The notes below the pieces were generated by a model. The model worked only from the letters and a program-made list of their open reading frames with translations, was not told where the DNA came from and did not search any database. From Ramlibacter sp. (GTDB lineage: Bacteria > Pseudomonadota > Gammaproteobacteria > Burkholderiales > Burkholderiaceae_C), in contig JAHBZN010000002.1 in the NCBI GenBank assembly GCA_019635415.1, positions 682,001-746,000 of the forward strand: a DNA stretch of 64,000 nucleotides, written 5' to 3'. This document shows positions 9,645-17,687 of the stretch, in pieces. Within the stretch, counting starts at the first letter, position 1, and each line of letters starts with the position of its first letter. The translations under genes and the position numbers were made by a program.

Positions 9645-9699
9645 GCGGGCGGGCAATTCTGGGGTTGTTCGACGTACCCGGCTTGCCGGGGCACGCGAT
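9645..9699 (+). pseudogene. Remnant of the Mrr-like 3' end (copy B)
   Basis: In one frame this encodes GQFWGCSTYPACRGTR and a stop codon, identical to the end of the intact nuclease. Over 44 bases I count two mismatches with 8836-8879, so this copy is young. The rest of the nuclease is absent. It lies between the antitoxin start and the end of the YdeI-like gene. Confidence 0.85.
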
Positions 9700-9706
9700 A
9701 GCGCGA

Positions 9707-10306
9707 TCAAGCCTTCGGCTTCTGCGGATAAATCGTTTCGCCGCTCTTGAGCATCTGCACAAACGCGGCGAGCTTGCGCGCGCGCCCCGCCTCGGTCTTC
9801 ATGTTGTGCAGGCGGAAGGCGATGGCGAAGCGGTTCTGCGCGCTGAGCCCGGCCAGCGTCTGCAGGGCCTTGCGGTGGCCCTTGAGCGCGGCCACCAGGT
9901 CGGCGGGGATTTCCATCTCCTTGCTGCCGCCATAGGCCCGGCCCCAGCGGCCGTCGGCCCTGGCCCGCTCAACCTGCGCCAGGCCGGGCGCTTTCATGCG
10001 GCCCTCGGCCTCGAGCCGCGCCACATTGGCCACGTTGATCTTGCTCCAGATGCTGCGCTTGCCGCGCGGCGTGTAGCGCTGCAGATAGCTCTTGTCGTCG
10101 AAGGCCCGGCGCACAGCGTCGATCCAGCCCCAGCACAGCACCACGTCGATCGCCTCCTTGGGCGTGATGGACGGGAGGCCCGAGCCCACCTTGTGCAGCT
10201 TGATCCAGACCTCGGTCTGGCTGGCGTGGTGGGTTGCCAGCCAGCGGTCGAAGGCTTGCGGGGTTTTGAATTCGTGGAGGGAATCGGGGATGGGCGTGGG
10301 GCTCAT
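9707..10306 (-). CDS. YdeI/OmpD-associated (OmdA) family protein
   Basis: A 199-residue cytosolic protein. It opens with HEFKTPQAFDRWLATHHASQTEVWIKLHKVGSG and continues with the family block ITPKEAIDVVLCWGWIDAVRRAFDDKSY and FTPRGKRSIWSKIN-like sequence. The C-terminal half holds the second OmdA element (DLVAALKGHRKALQTLAGLSAQNRFAIAF) and ends in ETIYPQKPK. The family is widespread and has been linked to envelope stress and antimicrobial peptide resistance, but no reaction is established. The start at 10306 (MSPTPIPDSL) is preferred; the in-frame extension to 10585 crosses copy C and is spurious. Flanked by copies B and C. Confidence 0.85.
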   Translation of the reverse strand: MSPTPIPDSLHEFKTPQAFDRWLATHHASQTEVWIKLHKVGSGLPSITPKEAIDVVLCWGWIDAVRRAFDDKSYLQRYTPRGKRSIWSKINVANVARLEAEGRMKAPGLAQVERARADGRWGRAYGGSKEMEIPADLVAALKGHRKALQTLAGLSAQNRFAIAFRLHNMKTEAGRARKLAAFVQMLKSGETIYPQKPKA

Positions 10307-10359
10307 CGGCGCATGGTATCGCGGGCGCAAGGGCCAGCAAGGCGCTCGGAATGTGCTTG

Positions 10360-10544
10360 CATGCGGAGCAGTGATGGTCGCGCGAACGGCGAAGAAGGCC
10401 GGGAATGCAGGGCAGCAGTTCTTGGCGGTGTTGGCAGTATCTGGCTTGCAGCGGGTCGCGATAATCCGCTCCGTGTTCAATTTAGAGAAAAAAGTGTCTG
10501 GAGTCCAATACTGACGGCTACATTGTGCTATCAAAAAGTGAGTA
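10360..10544 (+). pseudogene. Decayed remnant of the Mrr-like 3' end plus flank (copy C)
   Basis: This aligns end to end with 8776-8959, with one or two small indels. The first part still reads CGAVMVARTAKKAGNAGQQF in the original frame, but the later cysteines of the zinc finger are lost. The homology continues past the old stop through GGAGTCCAATA and GCTATCAAAAAGTGAGTA and then ends. It is clearly older than copy B. Confidence 0.85.
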
Positions 10545-10738
10545 ACTGGAATGTGGCCATCAATCGATACCCATTCCGGCGACAACCAAACGAATCGCCA
10601 TGGCTAAGGCGCTAAGCGACGTTCACAGAACGAGCCAGACCGAAGATGACAAGGATAGAAATTGCGATTGGATGGTGCGCCGTAACGGATTCAATGCATC
10701 AGATACGAACTTCGTCTTTCACCAGTGCCCTGAGGGAG
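10545..10738. other. Gene-poor stretch with a possible gene fragment
   Basis: A rightward frame (10600-10866) encodes WMVRRNGFNASDTNFVFHQCPEG, which weakly resembles QLRRNGVNVPGTDCVVHKHPG in the poly-alanine protein at 7197-7868. The frame runs into the 3' end of the leftward TPR gene and has no other support. It may be a remnant of a second copy of that gene. I see no regulatory signal here. Confidence 0.3.
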
Positions 10739-12331
10739 CTAGCCCAACGGCTTGGGCGGATCGAAGGTCAGAACGTTCTTGCTTGAATCGTAGTGCCACT
10801 TCCGAGGAGGAACTGCAATACTTGCTGGCGCTGTGTTCTCGATGGGACTGGCCAGGAGCAATTTGAATAGCGAAATGGCCAAGTTTGACTTTGAGTTTTC
10901 AGCGAGTTCGCGCGCTTTAGACATTGCCTTCTCAAGGTTGCCAGCATTTGCTCGCCTGGCAAAAACAGCTTTATATGCTCCCGCAATCGCGACTTCTTCA
11001 AACCGCTTCGCTCTCCGAAAATTTGCCATTGCTTCTTCGTACAAACTGTCGGCAAGGCTTAGCTCGCCGCGTAGGTAGGCGAGCATGCCTAAGTTGGCAA
11101 TCGTGTGGCCACTAAGTTCGGGCTGCTCCAATGAGACTATTTTGCGAACTATTTTTTCGGCACCCGAAATATTTCCTTGAGCACCTGTTGAAAAGGCTAA
11201 GTTGTTTAGTAGTGCGATATTGGTGGGTTCGGTCAGTAGACCTTGACGAGCAAAAGAAGAAGCTTCGTCGAATTTTCCAACAACTCCAGCGATGAATGAT
11301 GCACCTAGCATTGGTCTAGATGCGAACGGCTCGTCATCGTGCCACCGAACGGCGTCTTTCAAGGCGGCCGAGAAATCGCCTACTGCAATGTCGCGGTAGT
11401 AACTTGCCTCTGCTACTTCTGGACCTTCCAACCAATTTAACGGCAGGCTTGGTTCAATATTCAATTGACTTACTGCCCACTCCGCTTGTGCTAGTGAGTT
11501 CTCGTTCGGATCTTGAAGCGCAACATTGAACAACTTACGAGCCGAGCGGATGCTGCCAGCCTCCAACTCGAGCGATGCAAGCGCACTGGCGAGTTCGGTT
11601 AGCTCCCGGGGACGCACGCCTCCAGCCTCCACTAATTGCCGAGCCTTCTTTATGAATTTTGATTTCTTCCTGAGAATTGAAGATATGGCAATGTGGCCTG
11701 CCATGAGCCAAGGATCGTTCGCGGTACGCAATGCTTCATCGAGGACATGTAGTGCTTGTTCTGGTTCACGAGCGTGCAAGTAGAAGCGCGAAGTGCTGCG
11801 TAGAACAGTTCTACTGTTGGGGGCGAGGCCGTGGGCAGTTCGGACGGCACGGCTTGCGCCTAATAAGTTTCCTGAAGATGCATGCAGCCTACCAATGTCG
11901 AGCCAAGTCATGGAATCTCGCGGATACCGAACGAGCCATCTGCGCAAATCGTGAATCTGATTTGAGCAAGACTTAGTCTGGTCTGCCTCGCCGTGTAAGG
12001 CGAGTAGTGTGGGATCTCCCTGGAGAACACTTTTAGCCAATCTAGCTAAGCCTGTTGGCACTTCGGGATCGGCTGACATGATGAATTTCGCAGCATCGAT
12101 CAATTCCGGTCGAGAGACGCCCCGCAGGCCAAAACGCAACAAATCGGCGGCCACCCCAATGCTGGGGGAATTCTGAAAATCTTCGATTGCCGACGCTAGT
12201 TCATGAGAATCAAGGGCGGCGTCTGCGTGGGAATTGTTCGTCGTGAAGGCATGCTGCTTGACAAATCGTATTTGCGGTTCTGTAGACCTTCCCCATAGGG
12301 GTACAACGCGACGAGACCACGAAATTGTCAT
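10739..12331 (-). CDS. TPR-rich protein paired with a protein kinase
   Basis: A 530-residue soluble protein with no recognised catalytic domain. From about residue 85 to 480 it consists of degenerate tetratricopeptide-like helical pairs (for example TWLDIGRLHASSGNLLGASRAVRTAHGLAP, then PEQALHVLDEAL, and GNISGAEKIVRKIVSL with ANLGMLAYLRGELSLADSLYEEAMANF). Such arrays hold protein partners. It starts at 12331, overlapping the kinase stop by four bases (ATGA), so it is made together with the kinase. G+C is visibly lower (roughly half) than in the flanking genes (about two thirds). It is plausibly the kinase's substrate, adaptor or effector. Confidence 0.75.
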   Translation of the reverse strand: MTISWSRRVVPLWGRSTEPQIRFVKQHAFTTNNSHADAALDSHELASAIEDFQNSPSIGVAADLLRFGLRGVSRPELIDAAKFIMSADPEVPTGLARLAKSVLQGDPTLLALHGEADQTKSCSNQIHDLRRWLVRYPRDSMTWLDIGRLHASSGNLLGASRAVRTAHGLAPNSRTVLRSTSRFYLHAREPEQALHVLDEALRTANDPWLMAGHIAISSILRKKSKFIKKARQLVEAGGVRPRELTELASALASLELEAGSIRSARKLFNVALQDPNENSLAQAEWAVSQLNIEPSLPLNWLEGPEVAEASYYRDIAVGDFSAALKDAVRWHDDEPFASRPMLGASFIAGVVGKFDEASSFARQGLLTEPTNIALLNNLAFSTGAQGNISGAEKIVRKIVSLEQPELSGHTIANLGMLAYLRGELSLADSLYEEAMANFRRAKRFEEVAIAGAYKAVFARRANAGNLEKAMSKARELAENSKSNLAISLFKLLLASPIENTAPASIAVPPRKWHYDSSKNVLTFDPPKPLG

Positions 12332-13428
12332 GGCGAAACGACCGACCCAGCTTTTGCTTGCACTCTGGCTCTTCGACTTAAAAGATCGAAGAGTGAGACA
12401 TAACGATCGATTCCCACTTGGCGTCCGACTCCGCGACGGCTTCGTGGATGCCCGCGCTCGTAAGGCGAAGGGTGTGACAAATTCGCAAATGCCTCTCCCA
12501 ACTCAGTTCTGCAAAACGCTGGAATATGCGACTCAACATAGCTGCGGACCCTAGTTGTCGCTTGAATAAGATATGGGAGTGCTTCGTCGAAACCACCGGT
12601 CCAAGGAGCGACGATTGCGCTACGTCGCCACCTCGGCGGCAGAACGTGATCTTGGAGCGACTGTTGGAGAAGGGTCGTAGTTCCTTGAAGGGTAAAAAGA
12701 AAAGCAATCATGCTGCCGAGCATGTATGCATCGGTGGCTTGCCTTCGATCAACATAGTCTGCCGGAGTATGGCCATATGCAAACTCTGGCGGACAATAAG
12801 TTGGATCGCCAGGAAATAGCTCTCCATCTAAGGGGCTCGTGAAGCCAATCCGCGAAGCGCGACCGAGATCGGTCAGTTTGTGTTGCTCGCGAAATCCCAA
12901 AACGTTTGAGGGTTTGATGTCTTGGTGGGTAATGCCGATGCTATGCAACTGCTGAACTGCTACCGCAAGATGATGAAGAACCAAGAGCCGATCTGCTGTG
13001 TCTGAAGCAGATGGCACGCCGAACGCCTTTCTTACATCAGGCCCACCAAGTTCAAAGATAAATGCGTGAACGCGATTGGTAGCCCGAACTATCGGATTCA
13101 CATCGTCGGTGGGTAAATCGACGGTGGCCGTTTCTAAGAGTTGGACAACCCGGGACAGCTTGTGACTCGTGCACGCTTCGAGAACAGAACCTTCAAACTG
13201 AATCATATCGATTACGAGTCTGAGGGCCGCAAATTGTTGATCCGGCTCTTCGAGCAACGCTCTGGTGAGGTCCATTGCTTTGAGAAAGGCGCGCTGCTCA
13301 CCTTTGGATGCAATATAGCCAGTAGAAAAATTCCCTCCAGTTTGTCCCGCAGCGCGTTGAAGCATCTCTGTCACGACCCATCCCGACCCGATAGTTTTTC
13401 CTAGCAATTGGTCTTTCGGCGTCGCCAT
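12328..13428 (-). CDS. Serine/threonine protein kinase-like protein
   Basis: A 366-residue eukaryotic-type kinase. Landmarks are the ATP-lysine Lys50 (AFLKAMD), helix-C Glu79 (candidate), the catalytic loop HQDIKPSN with Asp170, Lys172 and Asn175, the metal-binding Asp187 (TDLGRAS in place of DFG), an APE-like PPEF (213-216) and DAYMLG (233-238). The glycine loop is unusual. All key residues are present, so it should be active. There are no membrane segments or PASTA repeats, so it is cytosolic. The start at 13428 has GGGGGGAAG just upstream, 14 bases after the glnS stop. G+C is low for this genome, suggesting acquisition. With the TPR gene it forms a two-gene cassette. Confidence 0.85.
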   Translation of the reverse strand: MATPKDQLLGKTIGSGWVVTEMLQRAAGQTGGNFSTGYIASKGEQRAFLKAMDLTRALLEEPDQQFAALRLVIDMIQFEGSVLEACTSHKLSRVVQLLETATVDLPTDDVNPIVRATNRVHAFIFELGGPDVRKAFGVPSASDTADRLLVLHHLAVAVQQLHSIGITHQDIKPSNVLGFREQHKLTDLGRASRIGFTSPLDGELFPGDPTYCPPEFAYGHTPADYVDRRQATDAYMLGSMIAFLFTLQGTTTLLQQSLQDHVLPPRWRRSAIVAPWTGGFDEALPYLIQATTRVRSYVESHIPAFCRTELGEAFANLSHPSPYERGHPRSRRGVGRQVGIDRYVSLFDLLSRRARVQAKAGSVVSP

Positions 13429-13442
13429 GGCTTCCCCCCGCG

Positions 13443-15251
13443 TTATTTGGTCGCCCAACTATCCTTCATCCCCGCCACCCGATTGAACACGGGCTTACCC
13501 TCTCCTCCAGTCTGATGAGAACCATGGTCTTTGCTGTCCGCCACAAAGTACCCATGCCGCTCAAACTGAAACTTCTCATCGGCCTGGGCCTGGGCCTGGG
13601 CCAGTGACGGCTCCACATACGCCGTCACGGTCTTGAGGCTGTCGGGGTTCAGCTCTTCCAGAAAATCCTTGTCGCCGGTGTCGGGCTGGGGCACGGCAAA
13701 CAGGCGGTCATACAGGCGCACTTCGGCGGGCACGGCGTCGGCGGCGGCCACCCAGGTGATGACGCCCTTGACCTTGATGGCGTCGCTGCCCGGCGTGCCG
13801 CTTTTGGTGTCTGGCACGAGCGTAGCCCGCACCTGCTGGACTTCTCCTGCTTCATTTTTGATAGCGTCCACGCACTCGATCACATGGCCATACTTCAGGC
13901 GCACCTTGTTGCCGGGGTAAAGGCGGTTGTAGCCCTTGGGCGGCACTTCTTCGTAGTCGGTCTTTTCAATCCACAGCTCTTTGCCAAACTTGAACGCGCG
14001 GCGGCCCAGCTCGGGGTGGTGCGGGTGCACGGGGGCGCTGCAGTCGTCCAGCGTGCCTTCGCCCATCAGTTCGTCCCAGTTGGTGATGACGAGCTTGAGC
14101 GGGTCCAGCACGGCCATGGCGCGCGGGGCCTTGGCGTCCAGGTCTTCACGCAGGCAGCCTTCGAGCGTGCTGTAGTCGATCCAGCTGTCGCTCTTGGTCA
14201 CGCCAATGCGTTCGGCAAACAGTTGCAGGCTCTCGGGTGTGTAGCCGCGCCGGCGCAGGCCCACGATGGTGGGCATGCGCGGGTCGTCCCAGCCGCTCAC
14301 GTGGCCTTCATCCACCAGCTGCTTGAGCTTGCGCTTGCTGGTGATCACATAGGTGAGGTTGAGCCGCGCAAATTCATACTGGCGCGGGTGGGGCTTGTTG
14401 ATCAGGCCGCCTTCGGCCAGTCGGTCCAGCAGCCAGTCATAAAACGGGCGCTGGTCTTCAAACTCCAGCGTGCAGATGCTGTGGGTGATGTTCTCCAGCG
14501 CGTCCTCAATGGGGTGCGCGTAGGTGTACATGGGGTAGATGCACCACTTGTCGCCGGTGTTGTGGTGCGTGGCGCGGCGGATGCGGTAGATGGCCGGGTC
14601 CCGCATGTTGATGTTGGGGCTGGCCATGTTGATTTTGGCGCGCAGCACGGCGGCGCCGTCGGGCAGCTTGCCGTCGCGCATCTCCCTGAAGCGCTGCAGG
14701 TTCTCGTCGATGCTGCGGCTGCGGAAGGGGCTGTCCACGCCGGGCTTGGCAAAGTCGCCGCGGTTGGCGCGCATCTGCTCGGGCGTTTGCTCGTCCACAT
14801 AGGCCAGGCCGGCTTCAATCAGGTATTCCGCCGCGCGGTACATGAAGTCAAAGTAGTCGCTGGCCTGGTAGGGCTGGTCGTTGCCAGGCTGGGCCCAGTC
14901 GTAGCCCAGCCAGCGCACCGAGTCGATGATGCTGTTGACGTACTCGGTGTCTTCCTTCTCAGGGTTGGTGTCGTCAAAGCGCAGGTGGCACACGCCGCCG
15001 TAGTCGCGCGCCAGCCCAAAGTTCAGGCAGATGCTCTTGGCGTGGCCCACGTGCAGGTAGCCGTTGGGCTCGGGCGGAAAGCGCGTGCGGATCCGGGCCG
15101 GGTCGGGTTCGCCGTGCTGGTGGTGGGCGGCGTCGCCGGGGCTGCCGCCCCACTGTCGGTGGGCGTAGGTCTGTTGCTCCAGGTCGCGTTCAATGACCTG
15201 GCGCAGGAAATTGCTGGGTTTTAGGGCTTCTTTATCGGCAGGGGCGTTCAT
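13443..15251 (-). CDS. glnS: Glutaminyl-tRNA synthetase
   Basis: A class I synthetase that charges tRNA-Gln with glutamine. It has 602 residues, slightly longer than the Escherichia coli enzyme. The HIGH motif is HVGH at 67-70 within PPEPNGYLHVGHAKS, and the KMSKS-type loop is ITSKRKL. The catalytic-domain block CHLRFDDTNPEKEDTEYV and the C-terminal anticodon-binding beta-barrels (KTDYEEVPPKGYNRLYPG) are intact. A dispersed-element copy is embedded in the C-terminal barrel region, encoding residues 463-477 (AIKNEAGEVQQVRAT), an exposed loop between strands by inference. The kinase-TPR cassette begins just after its stop, so it may ride on glnS transcription. Confidence 0.97.
   Translation of the reverse strand: MNAPADKEALKPSNFLRQVIERDLEQQTYAHRQWGGSPGDAAHHQHGEPDPARIRTRFPPEPNGYLHVGHAKSICLNFGLARDYGGVCHLRFDDTNPEKEDTEYVNSIIDSVRWLGYDWAQPGNDQPYQASDYFDFMYRAAEYLIEAGLAYVDEQTPEQMRANRGDFAKPGVDSPFRSRSIDENLQRFREMRDGKLPDGAAVLRAKINMASPNINMRDPAIYRIRRATHHNTGDKWCIYPMYTYAHPIEDALENITHSICTLEFEDQRPFYDWLLDRLAEGGLINKPHPRQYEFARLNLTYVITSKRKLKQLVDEGHVSGWDDPRMPTIVGLRRRGYTPESLQLFAERIGVTKSDSWIDYSTLEGCLREDLDAKAPRAMAVLDPLKLVITNWDELMGEGTLDDCSAPVHPHHPELGRRAFKFGKELWIEKTDYEEVPPKGYNRLYPGNKVRLKYGHVIECVDAIKNEAGEVQQVRATLVPDTKSGTPGSDAIKVKGVITWVAAADAVPAEVRLYDRLFAVPQPDTGDKDFLEELNPDSLKTVTAYVEPSLAQAQAQADEKFQFERHGYFVADSKDHGSHQTGGEGKPVFNRVAGMKDSWATK
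13822..13865 (-). repeat. Dispersed 44-nt element, copy 4 (inside glnS)
   Basis: Minus strand: GCTAT-N7-GAAGC (13849-13865), a 17-base spacer, then TGCGGGCTAC (13822-13831). The first GCT is an in-frame alanine codon of glnS (codon 463). Confidence 0.65.
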
Positions 15252-15405
15252 ATTGCTTCATTTTAGGGGGCGGCCCTTGTCAGGCGCGGCGCGCAGGTTA
15301 CTTCTGGCTACGGCTTTGACTGTGCAGACGGTACTCGTATCCCCGGGGTCTGCGTTTAATGGGGTCATGGGGTGTTGTTGGCCCCGCCACAAAGGAGATT
15401 GCAAG

Positions 15406-15795
15406 ATGCTCAAGCGTTCTGTGTTCCTCGGCGCCGCTGCTGCGGTGGCCGCCCTGGCCGCGCTGGCGGCCGCGCCCGCCCGCGCGGGCGATGTGTATTG
15501 GTCGGTGGGCGTGCATGCCGCGCCGGGCATCACGGTGGGGGCGTCCAACGCGCCGGTCTATGTGCAGCCCGCGCCCATCTATGCGCCGCCGCCCACGGTG
15601 TATGTGCCGCCGTCGGTGGTGACCTATCCGTCCAGCTATTACGTGCAGCCTGCGCCGGTCTATGTGCGGCCCGCCCCGGTGTACCTGCGCCCGGCGCCGG
15701 TGTATGGCGTGGGGTACTACCGCTATGGCCCCCGGCCCGGCCCGCACTGGAACCGTGGCCACGGCCATGGGCACGGCAACGGCCACCGGCGCTGA
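15406..15795 (+). CDS. Small secreted proline/tyrosine-rich protein
   Basis: A 129-residue protein. A signal peptide spans residues 1-28 (MLKRSVFLG, alanine-rich core, cut after ARA). The mature part begins DVYWSVGVHAAPGITVGASNAPVYVQP and then repeats short PAPVYVRP-like units about every 9-10 residues, ending in a Gly-His-rich tail. Proteins of this type are common in Burkholderiales and are thought to sit in the periplasm or outer envelope; no function is known. The ATG at 15406 follows AAGGAG (15392-15397). A terminator follows at 15830-15853. Confidence 0.8.
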   Translation: MLKRSVFLGAAAAVAALAALAAAPARAGDVYWSVGVHAAPGITVGASNAPVYVQPAPIYAPPPTVYVPPSVVTYPSSYYVQPAPVYVRPAPVYLRPAPVYGVGYYRYGPRPGPHWNRGHGHGHGNGHRR

Positions 15796-15829
15796 TCCGC
15801 TGCGGAGTCGTTCCGCCCCCCCTCGCTCA

Positions 15830-15853
15830 CCCCGCACACCGCTGCGGGGTTTT
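15830..15853 (+). terminator. Intrinsic terminator of the small secreted protein gene
   Basis: A 7-bp stem (CCCCGCA 15830-15836, TGCGGGG 15843-15849) with a 6-base loop is followed by four T residues. It is 35 bases past the stop codon. Confidence 0.75.
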
Positions 15854-15869
15854 GCTTTGTGGCGCGGGC

Positions 15870-15904
15870 AAAAAAAGACCCGCAGGCCGCACAGCCTGCG
15901 GGTC
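15870..15904 (-). terminator. Strong leftward intrinsic terminator
   Basis: An 11-bp perfect stem (GACCCGCAGGC 15877-15887, GCCTGCGGGTC 15894-15904) is followed on the minus strand by seven T residues (A-run 15870-15876). It ends leftward transcription from the 80-residue gene and probably the substrate-binding protein gene. Confidence 0.85.
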
Positions 15905-16004
15905 AACGTGTCAGTCTCGGGACGGAGGACCGGACTGACTCACCCCGAGAGAGGGAGGGGGACTCAGAGGAGTCGGGGTGATGCCTGGTTACCCGTGCCG
16001 TCGC

Positions 16005-16247
16005 TCATGCGGGGCGGCACAGGTAAACGTAGTCAGCCTGTTCATCGTGGTCGTCGTAGTTGCGCGCGGCGCCCGGGGCGGGTGTACAGTTGGCGGCCTG
16101 GGCCGCCACCCGTTCCACCCGCGCCCCGGGGGCCTCGCCGGTGCCCATGAGGGCGGTCATCAGCGTGGCCGTACCGGTGACCATCGCCACCGCATACAAC
16201 GCCGAATAACCCAGCGTGCGCAAAAACCTGAATCGGGCTGTCAACAT
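16005..16247 (-). CDS. Small membrane protein of unknown function
   Basis: An 80-residue product. Basic N-terminus MLTARFRFLRTLG, one hydrophobic segment (about 15-34), then a short polar domain with two cysteines (NCTPAP and YLCRPA) that could pair outside the membrane. Not recognised. It is supported by its position 48 bases downstream of a same-strand gene and by the strong terminator beyond its stop. No clear Shine-Dalgarno sequence precedes the ATG, so this call is moderate. Confidence 0.55.
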   Translation of the reverse strand: MLTARFRFLRTLGYSALYAVAMVTGTATLMTALMGTGEAPGARVERVAAQAANCTPAPGAARNYDDHDEQADYVYLCRPA

Positions 16248-16295
16248 GGGGTTAGTAGAACCCCGCCGGCCCTCCGGTGTTGTAGGACGCCGGCT

Positions 16296-17459
16296 TTACC
16301 AGGCGTCGGAACGAAGCTGCGACTCCCACTGCCCGTTGCGGATCGCATAGACGCTGATCACGCCGTAGCGCTGCTCGCCCTTGGCGTCGAACTTCATGGA
16401 GCCGGTCACGGGCGCATAGCCGTCAATGGCGTGCAGCGCAGCGGTGATGGCCTCGGGCTTGGCCGATTCGGCGCGCCGGATGGCGCCGGCCAGCACGTAC
16501 ATGGCGTCATAGCTGTAGTGGCCGCCATAGGCCGGGTCCACCTTGAAGGCCGCGCGGTACGAGTCCAGGAACTTGGCGCCGGCCGGGAATTCCTTGGCGT
16601 CCAGGATGGGCGAGGTGGCGTACAGGCCGCCCTGCAGCACGCCGCCGCCCTTGAGCATGCTGGTGGTCTTGATGGTGTCGCCGCCCAGCAGGCTCACGCC
16701 CGTGTAGTCGATCTTCTTGAGCGCGTCGATCAGCGCCAGCACCTGGAAGTCGTTGAGGGTGGACACGATGGCTTCCACGCCGCCTTCCTTGAGCTTGCCG
16801 GCCAGTTCGTCAAAGGCCGTGGTCTTGTCGTCAAAGCTCTGGCGCAGTGCGATGGTCTTGTTGGCCTTCTTGAGCTGCGCGGCGGCGCCGTCGGCCAGGC
16901 CCTTGCCGTAGGGGGTGCCGTCGTCCACCACGGCAAACTTGCTGCCCTTGAGCTGGCTGCCCGCGAACGAGCCGATGGCCTTGGCCTGCAGCGTGTCGTT
17001 GGCCACCAGGCGGAAGGTGGTGTCAAAGCCCAGTTCGGTGTACTTGGGGTTGGTGGAGATGGCCAGCTGCGCAATGTGCTTGCCGGCATACATCGGCGCG
17101 GTGTCGATGCTCACGCCCGAGTTCAGGTGGCCAATCACCGCCACCACGCCCCCGTCGATCAGTTGTTGCGCCACTTCCTTGCCGGTGGTGGAGCTGGCCC
17201 GGTCGTCCACGGCCACGACTTCGATCTTCACGGGCTTGCCCTTGATCTTGAAGCCGTCCTTGTTGAGTTCGTCCACGGCCAGCCTGACGCCGTTAAACAT
17301 GTCCTGGCCCAGCGCGGCCAGGTTGCCCGACATGGGCTGGGCCACGCCGATCTTGATGGTGGAAGGGACGTTGTCGCAGCCGCTCAACAGGCCGGCGGCA
17401 GCCACAACGCCAAGGGCCAGAACGCTCGTGACGGCATGGCGGCGGGTAGGGGTGTGCAT
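16296..17459 (-). CDS. Branched-chain amino acid ABC transporter substrate-binding protein
   Basis: A 387-residue LivK-type binding protein (periplasmic binding fold type I). It has an N-terminal lipoprotein signal with lipobox LLSGC (Cys28). The first lobe shows IKIGVAQPMSGNLAALGQDMFNGVRLAVDELN and AVIGHLNSGVSIDTAPMYA; hinge and second-lobe motifs (FAVVDDGTPYGKGLADG, YGGHYSYDAMYVLAGAI) follow. No permease or ATPase genes lie nearby, so it is an orphan that must share a transporter encoded elsewhere. The upstream region 17460-17587 is AT-rich and probably holds its promoter. Confidence 0.92.
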   Translation of the reverse strand: MHTPTRRHAVTSVLALGVVAAAGLLSGCDNVPSTIKIGVAQPMSGNLAALGQDMFNGVRLAVDELNKDGFKIKGKPVKIEVVAVDDRASSTTGKEVAQQLIDGGVVAVIGHLNSGVSIDTAPMYAGKHIAQLAISTNPKYTELGFDTTFRLVANDTLQAKAIGSFAGSQLKGSKFAVVDDGTPYGKGLADGAAAQLKKANKTIALRQSFDDKTTAFDELAGKLKEGGVEAIVSTLNDFQVLALIDALKKIDYTGVSLLGGDTIKTTSMLKGGGVLQGGLYATSPILDAKEFPAGAKFLDSYRAAFKVDPAYGGHYSYDAMYVLAGAIRRAESAKPEAITAALHAIDGYAPVTGSMKFDAKGEQRYGVISVYAIRNGQWESQLRSDAW

Positions 17460-17587
17460 GGTGTGCTCCAGGGAGGATTTGGGTGTAACGCAATGTAAAC
17501 ATTCACTTGCCGGAGCGTCTACGGGATTTCACTGAAATTGATGAATGCTCATTACTTATTAGCTCATCTAATGCCTCATGGTGGTGC

Positions 17588-17620
17588 AAAAAAAGGCCCG
17601 CAAGCGGGCTTGCGGGCCTT
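17588..17620 (-). terminator. Intrinsic terminator of the DUF3455 lipoprotein gene
   Basis: A 12-bp stem (AAGGCCCGCAAG 17593-17604, CTTGCGGGCCTT 17609-17620) with a 4-base loop and seven A residues at 17588-17594, giving a T-run on the minus strand. It lies 67 bases after the stop. Confidence 0.85.
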
Positions 17621-17687
17621 GTGGAGGCCGGTCTTGGGGCGTGGCGCCCTGTGCCGGCGGTTCACCCTGGAGGAAAACGGGGCGCGC

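Noticed and set aside
9707..10585. Longer reading of the YdeI-like protein (292 residues)
   Set aside because: The extra N-terminus crosses nuclease remnant copy C and has no similarity to the family.
8880..10740. Integron cassette array
   Set aside because: The repeated units are gene 3' ends with a stop codon, not attC-like recombination sites, and no integrase gene is present.
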